DNA of 18,195 bases from an uncultured Sediminibacterium sp. (GCF_946481145.1 NZ_CAMLMJ010000040.1:1-18195); one strand, 5' to 3'. Positions 6,962-14,649 are shown, numbered from the stretch's first letter. The notes: generated from the sequence alone by a model not told the origin. Translations and numbers: made by a program.

Positions 6962-7293
6962 TATACAGTTTTAGGTTGAAAAATCAAGGTCAGGTTATCT
7001 AAAAAAGATTGTAACTCTGATTGAACCTGCACCGTTTGTTTTTTGCCCGCTTTTGTCAATGAATAATATTTACGCATTCTATTTCCTACCGATTCTATTT
7101 CCGTTTCAAGTAAGCCCTCTTCTTCTAACCTATGTAATAGCGGATACAAAGCCCCTTCAGTTATCGATAAATGTCCCTTGGTTATCTCCTTGGCCTGCTG
7201 GGTAATCTGGTATCCATACATTCTCCCATTTTCTTTAAGCATTTGCAGGATAATCGGTTCAAGGCAACCCTTATACAGTGCGGTCTTATTCAT
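6961..7293 (-). CDS. PadR-family transcriptional regulator
   Basis: This 110-residue protein is a compact winged-helix DNA-binding protein of the PadR family (short, PadR-s2-like). Visible family features are LYKGCLEPIILQMLKENGRMYGY at the N-terminus, the recognition-helix and wing region ITEGALYPLLHRLEEEGLL, and RKYYSLTKAGK in the wing. A C-terminal helix (QSELQSFLDNL) should mediate dimerisation. I start the gene at ATG 7291-7293 (MNKTALYKG), because a TTG 18 bp upstream adds only a non-family extension. Such proteins usually repress their own operon and respond to a ligand or membrane partner. An imperfect dyad at 7320-7340, 26 bp upstream of the start, is a candidate operator. The stop overlaps the next start by one base. 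Confidence 0.9.
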   Translation of the reverse strand: MNKTALYKGCLEPIILQMLKENGRMYGYQITQQAKEITKGHLSITEGALYPLLHRLEEEGLLETEIESVGNRMRKYYSLTKAGKKQTVQVQSELQSFLDNLTLIFQPKTV

Positions 7294-7319
7294 AGAATAA
7301 AAATACAACAATTTGGAAT

Positions 7320-7340
7320 ATACCTAAGAAAGTTATGTAT
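7320..7340. promoter_or_regulatory. Candidate PadR operator dyad
   Basis: ATACCTAA-GAAAG-TTATGTAT is a dyad with 8-bp arms and a 5-bp centre. The arms are reverse complements except for one base. PadR proteins bind symmetric sites of about this size, often with ATGT/ACAT or ATAC/GTAT-type ends, usually in their own promoter. The position 26 bp upstream of the padR start fits autorepression. This is inference from symmetry and position. Confidence 0.4.
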
Positions 7341-7370
7341 CTGTTTTTTAGACCCTAATTTGAACCCTGT

Positions 7371-7446
7371 GTGATGCCAGACGCCAAGCAGCATTGATGT
7401 ACCACAATTTGACGAGTTACAAATTAAACTGGATCTGAAAAATTAA
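7371..7446 (+). pseudogene. aspS: Headless 3' remnant of a second aspS allele
   Basis: Bases 7384-7446 read, in the aspS frame, [20 protein letters not shown] followed by TAA. The genuine aspS ends [20 protein letters not shown] and TAA. Nine of 63 bases differ. Of the eight changed codons, five are synonymous and three change the residue. Homology extends left to about 7371, where a 2-bp deletion breaks the frame, and then fades. No start codon or upstream aspS sequence is present, so this is a fragment. The preference for silent changes suggests that this copy diverged while it was still part of a working gene, rather than decaying after a recent duplication. That interpretation rests on few codons. 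Confidence 0.88.
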
Positions 7447-7460
7447 GGTTGATTTATATA

Positions 7461-7508
7461 AGCCACAGATTCACAGATTATAAATGATTAATCTGTGAAT
7501 CTGTGGCT
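7461..7508. repeat. Perfect 20-bp CCACAGATT hairpin, copy B
   Basis: AGCCACAGATTCACAGATTA (7461-7480) is the exact reverse complement of 7489-7508, with an 8-nt loop. The arm contains the word ACAGATT twice. The equivalent hairpin after aspS (6088-6133) lacks one CACAGATT-type word in its left arm. It could still end transcripts, but no gene now ends immediately upstream of it. Confidence 0.9.
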
Positions 7509-7560
7509 AAACAAACGCCACCGGAGCAACTAACTAAATTGTGAACCCGCCTAAACTCAA

Positions 7561-7592
7561 ACTTTTGGAAAGTTCTAAAACTTTCCAAAAGT
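7561..7592. repeat. Perfect 14-bp ACTTTTGGAAAGTT hairpin, copy B
   Basis: ACTTTTGGAAAGTT (7561-7574) and AACTTTCCAAAAGT (7579-7592) are exact reverse complements around a 4-nt loop (CTAA). No T-run follows. The paired element in copy A is slightly degraded. Its function is unknown. Confidence 0.88.
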
Positions 7593-7603
7593 GCCCTCCT
7601 CAA

Positions 7604-7627
7604 ATCCGACATCGGACATCAGACATT
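7604..7627. repeat. Degenerate GACATCT words, copy B
   Basis: ATCCGACATC, GGACATC and AGACATT are about three degenerate copies of the heptamer at 1-55. This marks the right end of direct repeat copy B. Confidence 0.6.
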
Positions 7628-7639
7628 AATCCCCTCGCT

Positions 7640-7671
7640 TTTGGAGACCCCATTTTATTTCTGTATCTTCA
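7640..7671 (+). promoter_or_regulatory. Candidate Bacteroidota promoter for the ATP-grasp operon
   Basis: TTTG at 7640-7643 and TATCTTCA at 7664-7671 are separated by 20 bp, close to the Bacteroidota arrangement TTTG - about 19-21 bp - TAnnTTTG. The -7 element matches six of eight consensus positions. A start near 7678 would give a leader of about 60 nt. Confidence 0.35.
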
Positions 7672-7736
7672 ACTAGGTTGCTTCCCCATTGTAGGGAATG
7701 CAACTTTTTTTGTTTATACCTGACAAATAACTGCCT

Positions 7737-9194
7737 ATGCATGAAGACTTATTCAAGCAATACCAAACCAGACCGGGATCCTGGGATGAGATGAAGGAAA
7801 TGGATGCCGTACGACTACCTTATCACTCAATTTGCCATGAAATCAGCAGCTTAAGCTTAACCGAACTCGAGCAAAAAGATAAAATGGCCGCTGAACTTTT
7901 TATGAGTCAGGGTATTACGTTTACCGTATACAGCGACAATGAGGGTATCGAAAGAATCTTTCCTTATGATATCATCCCAAGAGTAATCACCAATAAAGAA
8001 TGGGAGCAAATTGAAACAGGTATAAAACAGCGCTTAAAGGCACTCAATTTATTCCTGAAAGATATTTACCATGAACAGCAGATATTAAAAGATGGTATCA
8101 TCCCTGCATCGCTTATTGCTTCCTGTCCCCATTTTACCAGAGAAGTTTTTGGCATTAATGTACCACATGATATCTATGTGCATATAGCCGGCATTGACCT
8201 GATTCGCGGAGCAGATGGTAGTTTTTATATCCTGGAAGATAACCTGCGTACGCCTTCAGGTGTTTCTTATATGCTTGAAAACAGGGAAGTCACCAAAAGA
8301 TTATTCCCCGATTTACTGGCGCAGAGTAATGTTCGGATGATTAATAATTACCCCCTTTTGCTGCATGACAACCTGATTGCCATGTCGCCCAGAAAAGTAG
8401 ACAACCCTATGGTTGTATTACTTACACCCGGGGTTTTTAACTCCGCCTATTTTGAACATACATTCCTGGCCCGACAAATGGGCATTCAATTAGTAGAGGG
8501 AAGGGACCTGCTGGTCGATAACCACAAGGTTTATATGAAAACTACCGGAGGACTCCGACAGGTTGATGTCATTTACCGGAGAATTGATGATGAATACCTT
8601 GATCCACTTGTATTCAGGCCAGACAGTGCATTGGGAGTACCCGGGTTGATGAGTGCTTACAGGAAAGGCAATGTAGCGATCGTGAATGCCCTGGGTAATG
8701 GCGTCGCTGATGATAAAGCAGTTTATGCCTATGTGCCTGCTATGATACGTTATTACCTGAATGAAGAACCCATCATACCTAATGTACCTACCTATCAATT
8801 AAAAAATGAAGAGGAAAGACAATATGTTTTCGCGAACATGGATCAAATGGTCATTAAGGAAACCAACCAATCGGGCGGTTATGGTATGGTTATGGGTAAT
8901 AAAGCAAGTGAAGCTGAACTTGAAAAAGCAAAAGCCGCTATACTGCTTAACCCAAGAAATTTTATTGCACAGCCCATCATACAATTATCTACCGTACCCT
9001 GTTTGATTGACGGTAAATTACGCGCAAGACATGTTGATCTTCGTCCTTATGCATTGTGTTCTCCTAACGGCATAGAAATAGTCGCTGGTGGACTTACCCG
9101 CGTTGCGCTTCGTGAAGGATCACTGGTGGTCAATTCTTCGCAGGGAGGTGGTAGTAAAGATACCTGGGTAGTAGATATACCCGAAAATGATTAG
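7737..9194 (+). CDS. Circularly permuted ATP-grasp protein (DUF404/DUF407 type)
   Basis: This 485-residue cytoplasmic protein matches the circularly permuted ATP-grasp family in length and motifs. They include FFREVFGI-like FTREVFGINVPHDIYVH, IDLIRGADGSFYILEDNLRTPSGVSYMLENR (about residues 151-182), VPGLMSAYRKGNVAIVNALGNGVADDKA, VIKETNQSGGYGMV and the C-terminal RARHVDLRPYAL...SSQGGGSKDTWVV. ATP-grasp enzymes activate a carboxylate as an acylphosphate and join it to an amine or thiol. Substrates of this subfamily are not established. With the alpha-E and transglutaminase-like genes that follow, it forms a conserved trio proposed from comparative genomics to synthesise or attach a peptide-like product. 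A 40-bp gap separates it from the alpha-E gene, and an operon is likely. Confidence 0.92.
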   Translation: MHEDLFKQYQTRPGSWDEMKEMDAVRLPYHSICHEISSLSLTELEQKDKMAAELFMSQGITFTVYSDNEGIERIFPYDIIPRVITNKEWEQIETGIKQRLKALNLFLKDIYHEQQILKDGIIPASLIASCPHFTREVFGINVPHDIYVHIAGIDLIRGADGSFYILEDNLRTPSGVSYMLENREVTKRLFPDLLAQSNVRMINNYPLLLHDNLIAMSPRKVDNPMVVLLTPGVFNSAYFEHTFLARQMGIQLVEGRDLLVDNHKVYMKTTGGLRQVDVIYRRIDDEYLDPLVFRPDSALGVPGLMSAYRKGNVAIVNALGNGVADDKAVYAYVPAMIRYYLNEEPIIPNVPTYQLKNEEERQYVFANMDQMVIKETNQSGGYGMVMGNKASEAELEKAKAAILLNPRNFIAQPIIQLSTVPCLIDGKLRARHVDLRPYALCSPNGIEIVAGGLTRVALREGSLVVNSSQGGGSKDTWVVDIPEND

Positions 9195-9234
9195 GTCGTG
9201 ATAAAATTATTTATAAAGTCAATTTTGAAATAAA

Positions 9235-10176
9235 ATGCTTAGTAGAATAGCAGATTCTTTATACTGGTTCCACAGATATATGGAAAGAGCAGATGGCTTG
9301 CTTCGACTGCTTAAAACCAGTTATATCCTTTCATTCGATAAAGTTCAAACAAGTGCGATAACATGGCAACCAGCATTAGAAATATTTACCAGTTTACCTC
9401 CCGATGAAATCAATATCTTAAAAAAAGACAATGCCGCTGCACTAAAATATTTACTGCTCGACACCAGTAACCAGAATTCCCTAAAAGTGATCCTTACCCG
9501 TGCACGCGAAAATGCAAGAGGCGTGCAGGATCAGATTACCAAAGAAGTTTGGGAACAAATCAACTTGATATACCACCTGATCAACCATCCTTCCACACAG
9601 GAAAAACTGAAGGGTAAAGATGCAATACTCGTAATAGATTCCTTTATTAACCAAAGTGATCAGTTTTGTGGCATCACAGACAGCACCATGCCCAGGGGGC
9701 AGGGATGGAACTATATGAACCTCGGTAAATACACAGAAAGATGTTTGTTAACGGTTGAATTCACCTATAATTTCTTCAAAAAAACAAACTATAATTTACA
9801 GCAGGAAGAGGATATTCTTTTCTGGCGTGGATTATTACTCGCCTTATCCGGCTACGAACATCACCTGAAAAATTACAGCAACCAACACCATAATTATAAT
9901 GTTGCCAAACAGGTTTTATTCGACAAACATTTTCCGAGGTCTTTATATTATGCTTTAGAACGTGCGCATAAATATTTATCGGATATTGCGATCTCAAATC
10001 CAATTGAAGGGAGTGCTGCCATTACACGATCTTTTGGAAGAACTAATAGTTACGTTAGGTATTCTGATCTGGAGGCTGTAGCAGAAGCAGGACTTGACAA
10101 TTTTCTGTTACAGGTAAGGCAACATTTAAATGAGTTTACCAGACAGTTTGGTCAGCTCTATTTTTCGTACGCATAA
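9235..10176 (+). CDS. Alpha-E domain protein (DUF403)
   Basis: The 313-residue, all-helical protein begins MLSRIADSLYWFHRYMERADGL, the hallmark of the alpha-E (DUF403) family, and contains GRENARGVQDQI-like ARENARGVQDQITKEVWEQIN (about residues 88-108). The middle has NYMNLGKYTERCLLTVEF, and the C-terminus ends LNEFTRQFGQLYF. Its biochemical role is unknown. It nearly always accompanies circularly permuted ATP-grasp and transglutaminase-like proteins, either as separate genes or fused to them, and is thought to be a structural or substrate-holding partner. It is expected in the cytoplasm. The transglutaminase-like gene starts 12 bp after its stop, strongly suggesting co-expression. Confidence 0.93.
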   Translation: MLSRIADSLYWFHRYMERADGLLRLLKTSYILSFDKVQTSAITWQPALEIFTSLPPDEINILKKDNAAALKYLLLDTSNQNSLKVILTRARENARGVQDQITKEVWEQINLIYHLINHPSTQEKLKGKDAILVIDSFINQSDQFCGITDSTMPRGQGWNYMNLGKYTERCLLTVEFTYNFFKKTNYNLQQEEDILFWRGLLLALSGYEHHLKNYSNQHHNYNVAKQVLFDKHFPRSLYYALERAHKYLSDIAISNPIEGSAAITRSFGRTNSYVRYSDLEAVAEAGLDNFLLQVRQHLNEFTRQFGQLYFSYA

Positions 10177-10188
10177 AGTAATTTATTC

Positions 10189-11127
10189 ATGCCCATTTTC
10201 ACGATTCAACATATCACCAAATACCAATACGACAGGCCTGTAAAAGAGAGTGTGAATGAAATCAAGATATATCCTTATGTTGATGCGCACCAGGAAATAT
10301 TACAACACGATATTTTTATCACCGGCAATCCCGAAGTTTTTATTTCCTATGATTACTGGAACAACAAGAAAGGAAGTTTTAACCTGCTACCCCCACATAA
10401 AGAGTTGATCATCGACAGCAGGTTAAAAATCAAAACGGCTGATTGGATAACAAAAGCAATTCCTGGCAGTTTACCAGACAGTTTACCTACTGTTGCCGAA
10501 CAGGATATGCACTTATTATCACTAAGCACTGCAACGCCCATTCTTGCTGAAGCGGAAATACAACGTTATGCTGCTGCTATTTTTCATCAGGACAAGCAGG
10601 TAGCAATGATCATCAAAGATTGTTGCGAGTTTGTGTATACTCATTTCACCTATATAAAAGGTATTACTACGATTGAATCTAGTGTGGATGAGATTTTGGA
10701 GAAAAAAGCAGGTGTTTGTCAGGATTTCGCCCATGTAATGCTGGAGATATTGCGAAGAATGAATATACCAGCCCGGTATGTCAGCGGATATATCTGCCCC
10801 AATAAAAATGGCATGCGCGGTGAAGGTGCAACCCATGCCTGGGTAGAAGCCTATGTACCCGCATATGGCTGGCTGGGTGTTGACCCAACAAATAATGTAG
10901 TGGTTACACAGCATCACGTAAAGCTTGCCGTAGGTCGCAATTTTAATGATTGCAGCCCGGTAAAAGGCACTTTTAAAGGACCGGCCCAACAATCTTTATC
11001 TGTATATGTTTCCGTAGGTTATGAAGACGGAGCCAAATTTGAAGAGTTGAATGATGTTTATTTAGAACAACAAAATACACAGGTACCAGCCATTATAATT
11101 GATACATTTGCGGGGCAACAACAATAA
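10189..11127 (+). CDS. Transglutaminase-like cysteine protease-fold protein
   Basis: The 312-residue protein has a beta-rich bacterial transglutaminase N-terminal region (residues 1-90, MPIFTIQHITKYQYDRPV) and a papain-like transglutaminase core. The catalytic triad is visible: C177 in KKAGVCQDFAHVML, H216 in GATHAWVEAYVP and D232 in GWLGVDPTNN. It lacks a signal peptide, so it should act in the cytoplasm with its partners. In the ATP-grasp/alpha-E/transglutaminase trio it is proposed to cleave or transfer peptide-like amide bonds, but the real reaction is not known. It follows the alpha-E gene by 12 bp. The next gene begins four bases after its stop. The protein is complete, with no missing key residue. 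Confidence 0.93.
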   Translation: MPIFTIQHITKYQYDRPVKESVNEIKIYPYVDAHQEILQHDIFITGNPEVFISYDYWNNKKGSFNLLPPHKELIIDSRLKIKTADWITKAIPGSLPDSLPTVAEQDMHLLSLSTATPILAEAEIQRYAAAIFHQDKQVAMIIKDCCEFVYTHFTYIKGITTIESSVDEILEKKAGVCQDFAHVMLEILRRMNIPARYVSGYICPNKNGMRGEGATHAWVEAYVPAYGWLGVDPTNNVVVTQHHVKLAVGRNFNDCSPVKGTFKGPAQQSLSVYVSVGYEDGAKFEELNDVYLEQQNTQVPAIIIDTFAGQQQ

Positions 11128-11131
11128 CGCT

Positions 11132-11647
11132 ATGCTGGCTCTTAAAATATTTCGAATACTCACTTATGTACTGGTTCCGATTGCCTGCTTTTTTGGATTG
11201 CTGGATTTACTGCTGCTTATTCCGGCTATGGCTAATCCAGCCATGTGGTTAATGCTGTTTCTGTTTGCGGGTATTGTAATCTATACTTTTTCATCCCTGA
11301 AATTTCTAAGATCAGGCATCGAACGTAATGCAAGGTGTAAGCCCTCACTTAAAGATTGGGTTAAAGTAAATGCATATGTTAGTCTGGCATTGGGTTCAAT
11401 GTTTTTGGTGAACTCAATAGGCATATTATCCCTTGGTCCGGTAGCTTTAAACGATCTTGTTACTCAAATGATCGATTCTCAGCCTAATTTGCCAAAAGGT
11501 ATGGATCCGGATTTACTGGTTTCCATGCTGAAAGGTGTAGCAGGTTTTATGCTTGTAACAAGTGTGATTATACTAACCCATGTGATACTTGGATTGAGTA
11601 TGTTAAAAAAATTCGCACACTTGTTTATGCCTCCCGCACAACAATAG
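11132..11647 (+). CDS. Four-helix membrane protein, function unknown
   Basis: The preferred start is ATG 11132 (MLALKIFRILTYVLVP), four bases after the transglutaminase stop; an earlier in-frame start would overlap that gene by 29 bases. The 171-residue product has four hydrophobic helices at about residues 8-32, 37-57, 81-104 and 134-158. Short loops include a basic stretch RSGIERNARCKPS after helix 2. No motif or family with a known role is recognised. Tight packing suggests co-expression with the ATP-grasp/alpha-E/transglutaminase genes and perhaps with rarA, whose start is 28 bp downstream. A membrane partner for the trio is conceivable, but adjacency is the only evidence. Confidence 0.75.
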   Translation: MLALKIFRILTYVLVPIACFFGLLDLLLLIPAMANPAMWLMLFLFAGIVIYTFSSLKFLRSGIERNARCKPSLKDWVKVNAYVSLALGSMFLVNSIGILSLGPVALNDLVTQMIDSQPNLPKGMDPDLLVSMLKGVAGFMLVTSVIILTHVILGLSMLKKFAHLFMPPAQQ

Positions 11648-11675
11648 CCTCATTTCTTTTTCGTAATTTTCAATA

Positions 11676-12953
11676 GTGAATACGGCAGCTCCATTAGCAG
11701 AAAGAATGCGTCCGGTAGTATTGGACGACCTTGTTGGACAGGAACACCTGACAGGCAAAGGAAGTATTTTGAGAACTTCCATTGAAAATGGAAGGATACC
11801 CTCCATGCTTTTGTGGGGCCCGCCAGGTGTTGGTAAAACGACTATCGCCAATATTATAGCCCATACTCTAGCTGCTCCCTATTTTCAACTCAGTGCCATC
11901 AGCAGTGGAGTAAAAGATGTAAGGGAAGTTATTGAAGAAGCGAAACATCGTCCGGGTGCTGTATTATTCATAGATGAAATTCATCGCTTCAACAAAGGCC
12001 AGCAGGACGCACTATTAGGCGCTGTTGAAAAAGGAATCATTACACTTATTGGAGCAACTACTGAAAACCCGTCTTTTGAAGTTAACAGTGCCTTATTAAG
12101 CAGGTGTCAGGTATATGTGTTGAAAGCTTTACAAGATGCGGATCTCATCAGGTTGTTACAGGAGGTTGCCTCCAAAGACAGCTTGTTACAAGCTTATAAA
12201 ATTGAACTGGCAGAAACTGCCGCCCTGATCAATATTTCCGGAGGTGATGCCAGAAAATTATTGAACTTATTTGAGCTTGTGGTACAAACAGCCAGCCTCA
12301 AACAAAACACAAAAGATATTCGTATAACCGATTCACTGGTAATGGAAGTAGCGCAAAAGAAAGTTGCGCTTTACGATAAACAGGGTGAGCAGCATTACGA
12401 TATTATATCTGCCTTTATCAAAAGTATGCGTGGCAGTGATCCCAACGGTGCAGTTTATTGGCTCGCAAGGATGATTGAAGGAGGAGAGGATGTGAAATTT
12501 ATAGCTCGAAGAATGGTGATCTTTGCGAGTGAAGATATTGGTAATGCTAATCCTAATGCACTACTATTGGCCAATGCCAGTTTTGATGCGGTAAATAAAA
12601 TTGGTTACCCGGAAAGCCGGATCATTCTTTCACAATGCGCCACCTATCTCGCTTCTTCCCCTAAAAGTAATGCAGCTTATGTTGCAATTGATATGGCCAT
12701 TGCTACAGTTCAAAAGCAGGGGGATCTGCCTGTTCCCATGCATATTCGCAATGCCCCTACCCAACTCATGAAAAACATGAATTATGGAAAAGGGTATCAA
12801 TACTCACATATGGGAGAAGGTAATTTTATTCCGCAGGAATATTTACCCGATAAAATAGCCGGAACCAAGTTTTATGAGCCGGGCAATAACGCGAGAGAAC
12901 AGGAACTCCGCAAATTCCTCAAAGAAAGATGGAAGGATAAATACAATTACTAA
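11676..12953 (+). CDS. rarA: Replication-associated recombination protein A (AAA+ ATPase, MgsA/RarA family)
   Basis: This 425-residue cytoplasmic AAA+ protein carries Walker [10 protein letters not shown] (residues 48-56), Walker [11 protein letters not shown] (about 96-105), sensor 1 [20 protein letters not shown] and the MgsA C-terminal region ([40 protein letters not shown]). RarA acts at stalled replication forks and on DNA gaps, with single-strand-binding protein as a known partner. The start must be the GTG at 11676. An in-frame TAA lies four codons upstream, and the conserved PLAERMRP segment begins at residue 6. It lies 28 bp after the membrane-protein gene, so it may share that transcript. 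It ends three bases before a long hairpin. Confidence 0.95.
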   Translation: MNTAAPLAERMRPVVLDDLVGQEHLTGKGSILRTSIENGRIPSMLLWGPPGVGKTTIANIIAHTLAAPYFQLSAISSGVKDVREVIEEAKHRPGAVLFIDEIHRFNKGQQDALLGAVEKGIITLIGATTENPSFEVNSALLSRCQVYVLKALQDADLIRLLQEVASKDSLLQAYKIELAETAALINISGGDARKLLNLFELVVQTASLKQNTKDIRITDSLVMEVAQKKVALYDKQGEQHYDIISAFIKSMRGSDPNGAVYWLARMIEGGEDVKFIARRMVIFASEDIGNANPNALLLANASFDAVNKIGYPESRIILSQCATYLASSPKSNAAYVAIDMAIATVQKQGDLPVPMHIRNAPTQLMKNMNYGKGYQYSHMGEGNFIPQEYLPDKIAGTKFYEPGNNAREQELRKFLKERWKDKYNY

Positions 12954-12956
12954 CTC

Positions 12957-13064
12957 CTCTGCGTAAACGCTGTTATCTCTTGTTCTCTGCGGTGCCTTTC
13001 CTTCTTCAAGGTAACGATAGGAAAGGCACCGCAGAGAACAAGAGGACAGGGAGTTTACGCAGAG
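12957..13064. repeat. Long inverted repeat (CTCTGCG family) after rarA, possible terminator
   Basis: Two 45-nt arms (12957-13001 and 13020-13064) are reverse complements except for a central block of about eight mismatched bases. The outer 12 bp and inner 25 bp are perfect, and an 18-nt loop lies between. Each arm contains the word CTCTGCG twice. The element starts three bases after the rarA stop, so transcripts would fold into a very stable stem there. No T-run follows. Similar CTCTGCG hairpins are common between genes in several bacterial groups (general knowledge, not searched here). The remaining 109 bp before the M28 gene hold no clear promoter. Confidence 0.93.
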
Positions 13065-13173
13065 ATATGTTTAAGACATTTTCACCCTAACGAACACCTC
13101 TTTTACCGACTCATCCACTAAACAAATGGTAATGAGCCATGTTATTCATAGATTTAATACCCAATTCTGCATT

Positions 13174-14529
13174 ATGAAAAATATATTACGCTTATTTATT
13201 GTTACTGGTTTTGTAGCCCTTACAACTACTACACAGGCTCAAACCATTATACAACGTGACCCTGAGATTGAGAAAATGGTGAAAGAAGTAAATGCCGATT
13301 CACTGAAATCCTATATCTACAAACTTGTAAGTTTCGGTACCAGAAATACCCTGAGTACACAATCAGACCCTAACAGGGGTATTGGTGCAGCAAGAAACTG
13401 GGTACTGCAAAAGTTTAATGAATTCGCTAAAAAATCGAATGGCAGGTTAACCGCTTATATTGATACTACTACTCTTCAGAAAGGCGGCAGGGTTGATACC
13501 ACCATTCTGTTAGGTAATGTAATGGCCATTCTGAAAGGAACCGATACGGCTGATAAAAGAATTTTTGTGATTAGTGGTCACCTCGACAATATGCGCTCCA
13601 GTGTTCTGGATCGTGTAGGTGATGCACCTGGTGCTAATGATGATGGCAGCGGAACTGCCGCCGTTATTGAAAGTGCAAGGGTTATGAGCCAGCGCAGTTT
13701 TCCGGCAACGATCATCTTTGTAGCCGTGAGTGGCGAAGAACAAGGTTTATTAGGTGCAAAATTCATGGCTACCAAAGCAAAAACCGAGGGCTGGAATATT
13801 GAAGCGGTGCTGAATAATGATATCATGGGTAGTAATAATACCAGTGAAACAAATATTATTGATAATACCCGTATACGTGTTTTTAGTGAAGGAATTCCTG
13901 CTTATGAAACAGAAAAGAATATTCGTAATATCCGTCAATTAGGTTTAGAGAATGATGGAAAAGCACGTCAACTGGCACGATATGCAAAAGAGATTGGCGA
14001 ACGTTATGTGGACAATCTGGAAGTAGTAATGATTTATAGAAATGACCGTTTCCTTCGTGGTGGTGACCATACTTCATTTATTGAACAGGGGTATGCTGCA
14101 GTTCGTTTTACAGAAATGAATGAAAATTATTATCATCAGCACCAGAATGTTCGTGTTGAAAATGGTATCCAGTACGGCGACCTTCCTGAGTTTATGGATT
14201 TTGAATACCTGCGTAAGAATACTGCCATGAATCTCAGTAACCTTGCCAACTTATCAAAAGCACCAGCAATGCCAGAAGATGTTAAGATCCAAGCTGGAAG
14301 ACTTACCAACTACAGTTCGATCAGTTGGAAAGCTCCGAAAACGGGTAAAACAAAAGGATATTATGTGCTTGTAAGAGAAACAACCAGTCCGGTTTGGCAA
14401 AAGAAGTTTTTTACTACTGATACCAGTTATAATTTACCTTTCTCCAAAGACAACTATTTCTATGCCGTTCAATCGGTTAACGAAACAGGAAATGAGAGTC
14501 TGGCAGTAGTGCCTGGGGTTGCAAGATAG
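13174..14529 (+). CDS. Secreted M28 family zinc metallopeptidase with C-terminal fibronectin type III-like domain
   Basis: From ATG 13174 the protein has 451 residues. It starts with a signal peptide (MKNILRLFIVTGFVALTTTT, cleavage probably after AQA near residue 23), so it is exported. The M28 core shows the expected dinuclear zinc ligands: H136 (SGHLDNM), D156 (GANDDGSG), catalytic E188 and ligand E189 (SGEEQGLLG), D216 (NNDIMG) and H299 (GGDHTSF). It likely acts as an aminopeptidase on peptides in the periplasm or outside the cell. Residues from about 365 (MPEDVKIQAG...SISWKAP) to the end resemble a fibronectin type III-like beta domain. An upstream in-frame ATG at 13126 would place 16 residues before the signal peptide and is not favoured. 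It is monocistronic, with a terminator after it. Confidence 0.92.
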   Translation: MKNILRLFIVTGFVALTTTTQAQTIIQRDPEIEKMVKEVNADSLKSYIYKLVSFGTRNTLSTQSDPNRGIGAARNWVLQKFNEFAKKSNGRLTAYIDTTTLQKGGRVDTTILLGNVMAILKGTDTADKRIFVISGHLDNMRSSVLDRVGDAPGANDDGSGTAAVIESARVMSQRSFPATIIFVAVSGEEQGLLGAKFMATKAKTEGWNIEAVLNNDIMGSNNTSETNIIDNTRIRVFSEGIPAYETEKNIRNIRQLGLENDGKARQLARYAKEIGERYVDNLEVVMIYRNDRFLRGGDHTSFIEQGYAAVRFTEMNENYYHQHQNVRVENGIQYGDLPEFMDFEYLRKNTAMNLSNLANLSKAPAMPEDVKIQAGRLTNYSSISWKAPKTGKTKGYYVLVRETTSPVWQKKFFTTDTSYNLPFSKDNYFYAVQSVNETGNESLAVVPGVAR

Positions 14530-14619
14530 TTATACCAATGCTAGAATAAAATTTATACCATCAATCAACAATTCTAATACTGGCAAACCATAAAGATCGG
14601 TGTTGAATTAAATACGAGA

Positions 14620-14649
14620 AGCCATCTGCAAATACAGATGGCTTTTTTT
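14620..14649 (+). terminator. Intrinsic terminator after the M28 peptidase gene
   Basis: AGCCATCTG and CAGATGGCT form a perfect 9-bp stem with a 6-nt loop, followed by a run of seven T's. This is the clearest rho-independent terminator in the window and separates the peptidase from the ApbE operon. Confidence 0.9.

Larger units (their letters stand above)
7371..7627. repeat. Direct repeat copy B: aspS 3' end plus downstream hairpins
   Basis: This is the second copy of the 5999-6224 segment, about 1.37 kb downstream and in the same orientation. It contains, in order, the aspS tail and stop codon, the CCACAGATT hairpin, the ACTTTTGGAAAGTT hairpin and degenerate GACATC words. It carries about 25 additional bases (roughly 7518-7545) and better-preserved hairpins than copy A. 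Confidence 0.88.
7312..7736. other. 425-bp intergenic stretch holding padR upstream region and repeat copy B
   Basis: From left to right it contains the upstream region of padR with a dyad, the aspS 3' remnant and its hairpins (7371-7627), and a short leader for the ATP-grasp gene with a candidate promoter. A plus-strand reading frame at 7541-7723 runs through the hairpins and is not considered real. Confidence 0.7.

Noticed and set aside
6227..7370. Insertion sequence or integron cassette carrying the PadR operon
   Set aside because: No transposase, integrase, terminal inverted repeat or short target duplication is visible. The flanks are aspS-derived direct repeats instead.
7541..7723. A 60-codon plus-strand reading frame before the ATP-grasp gene
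   Set aside because: It runs through the hairpin and GACATC words of the duplicated segment, and its residues do not look protein-like or family-like.
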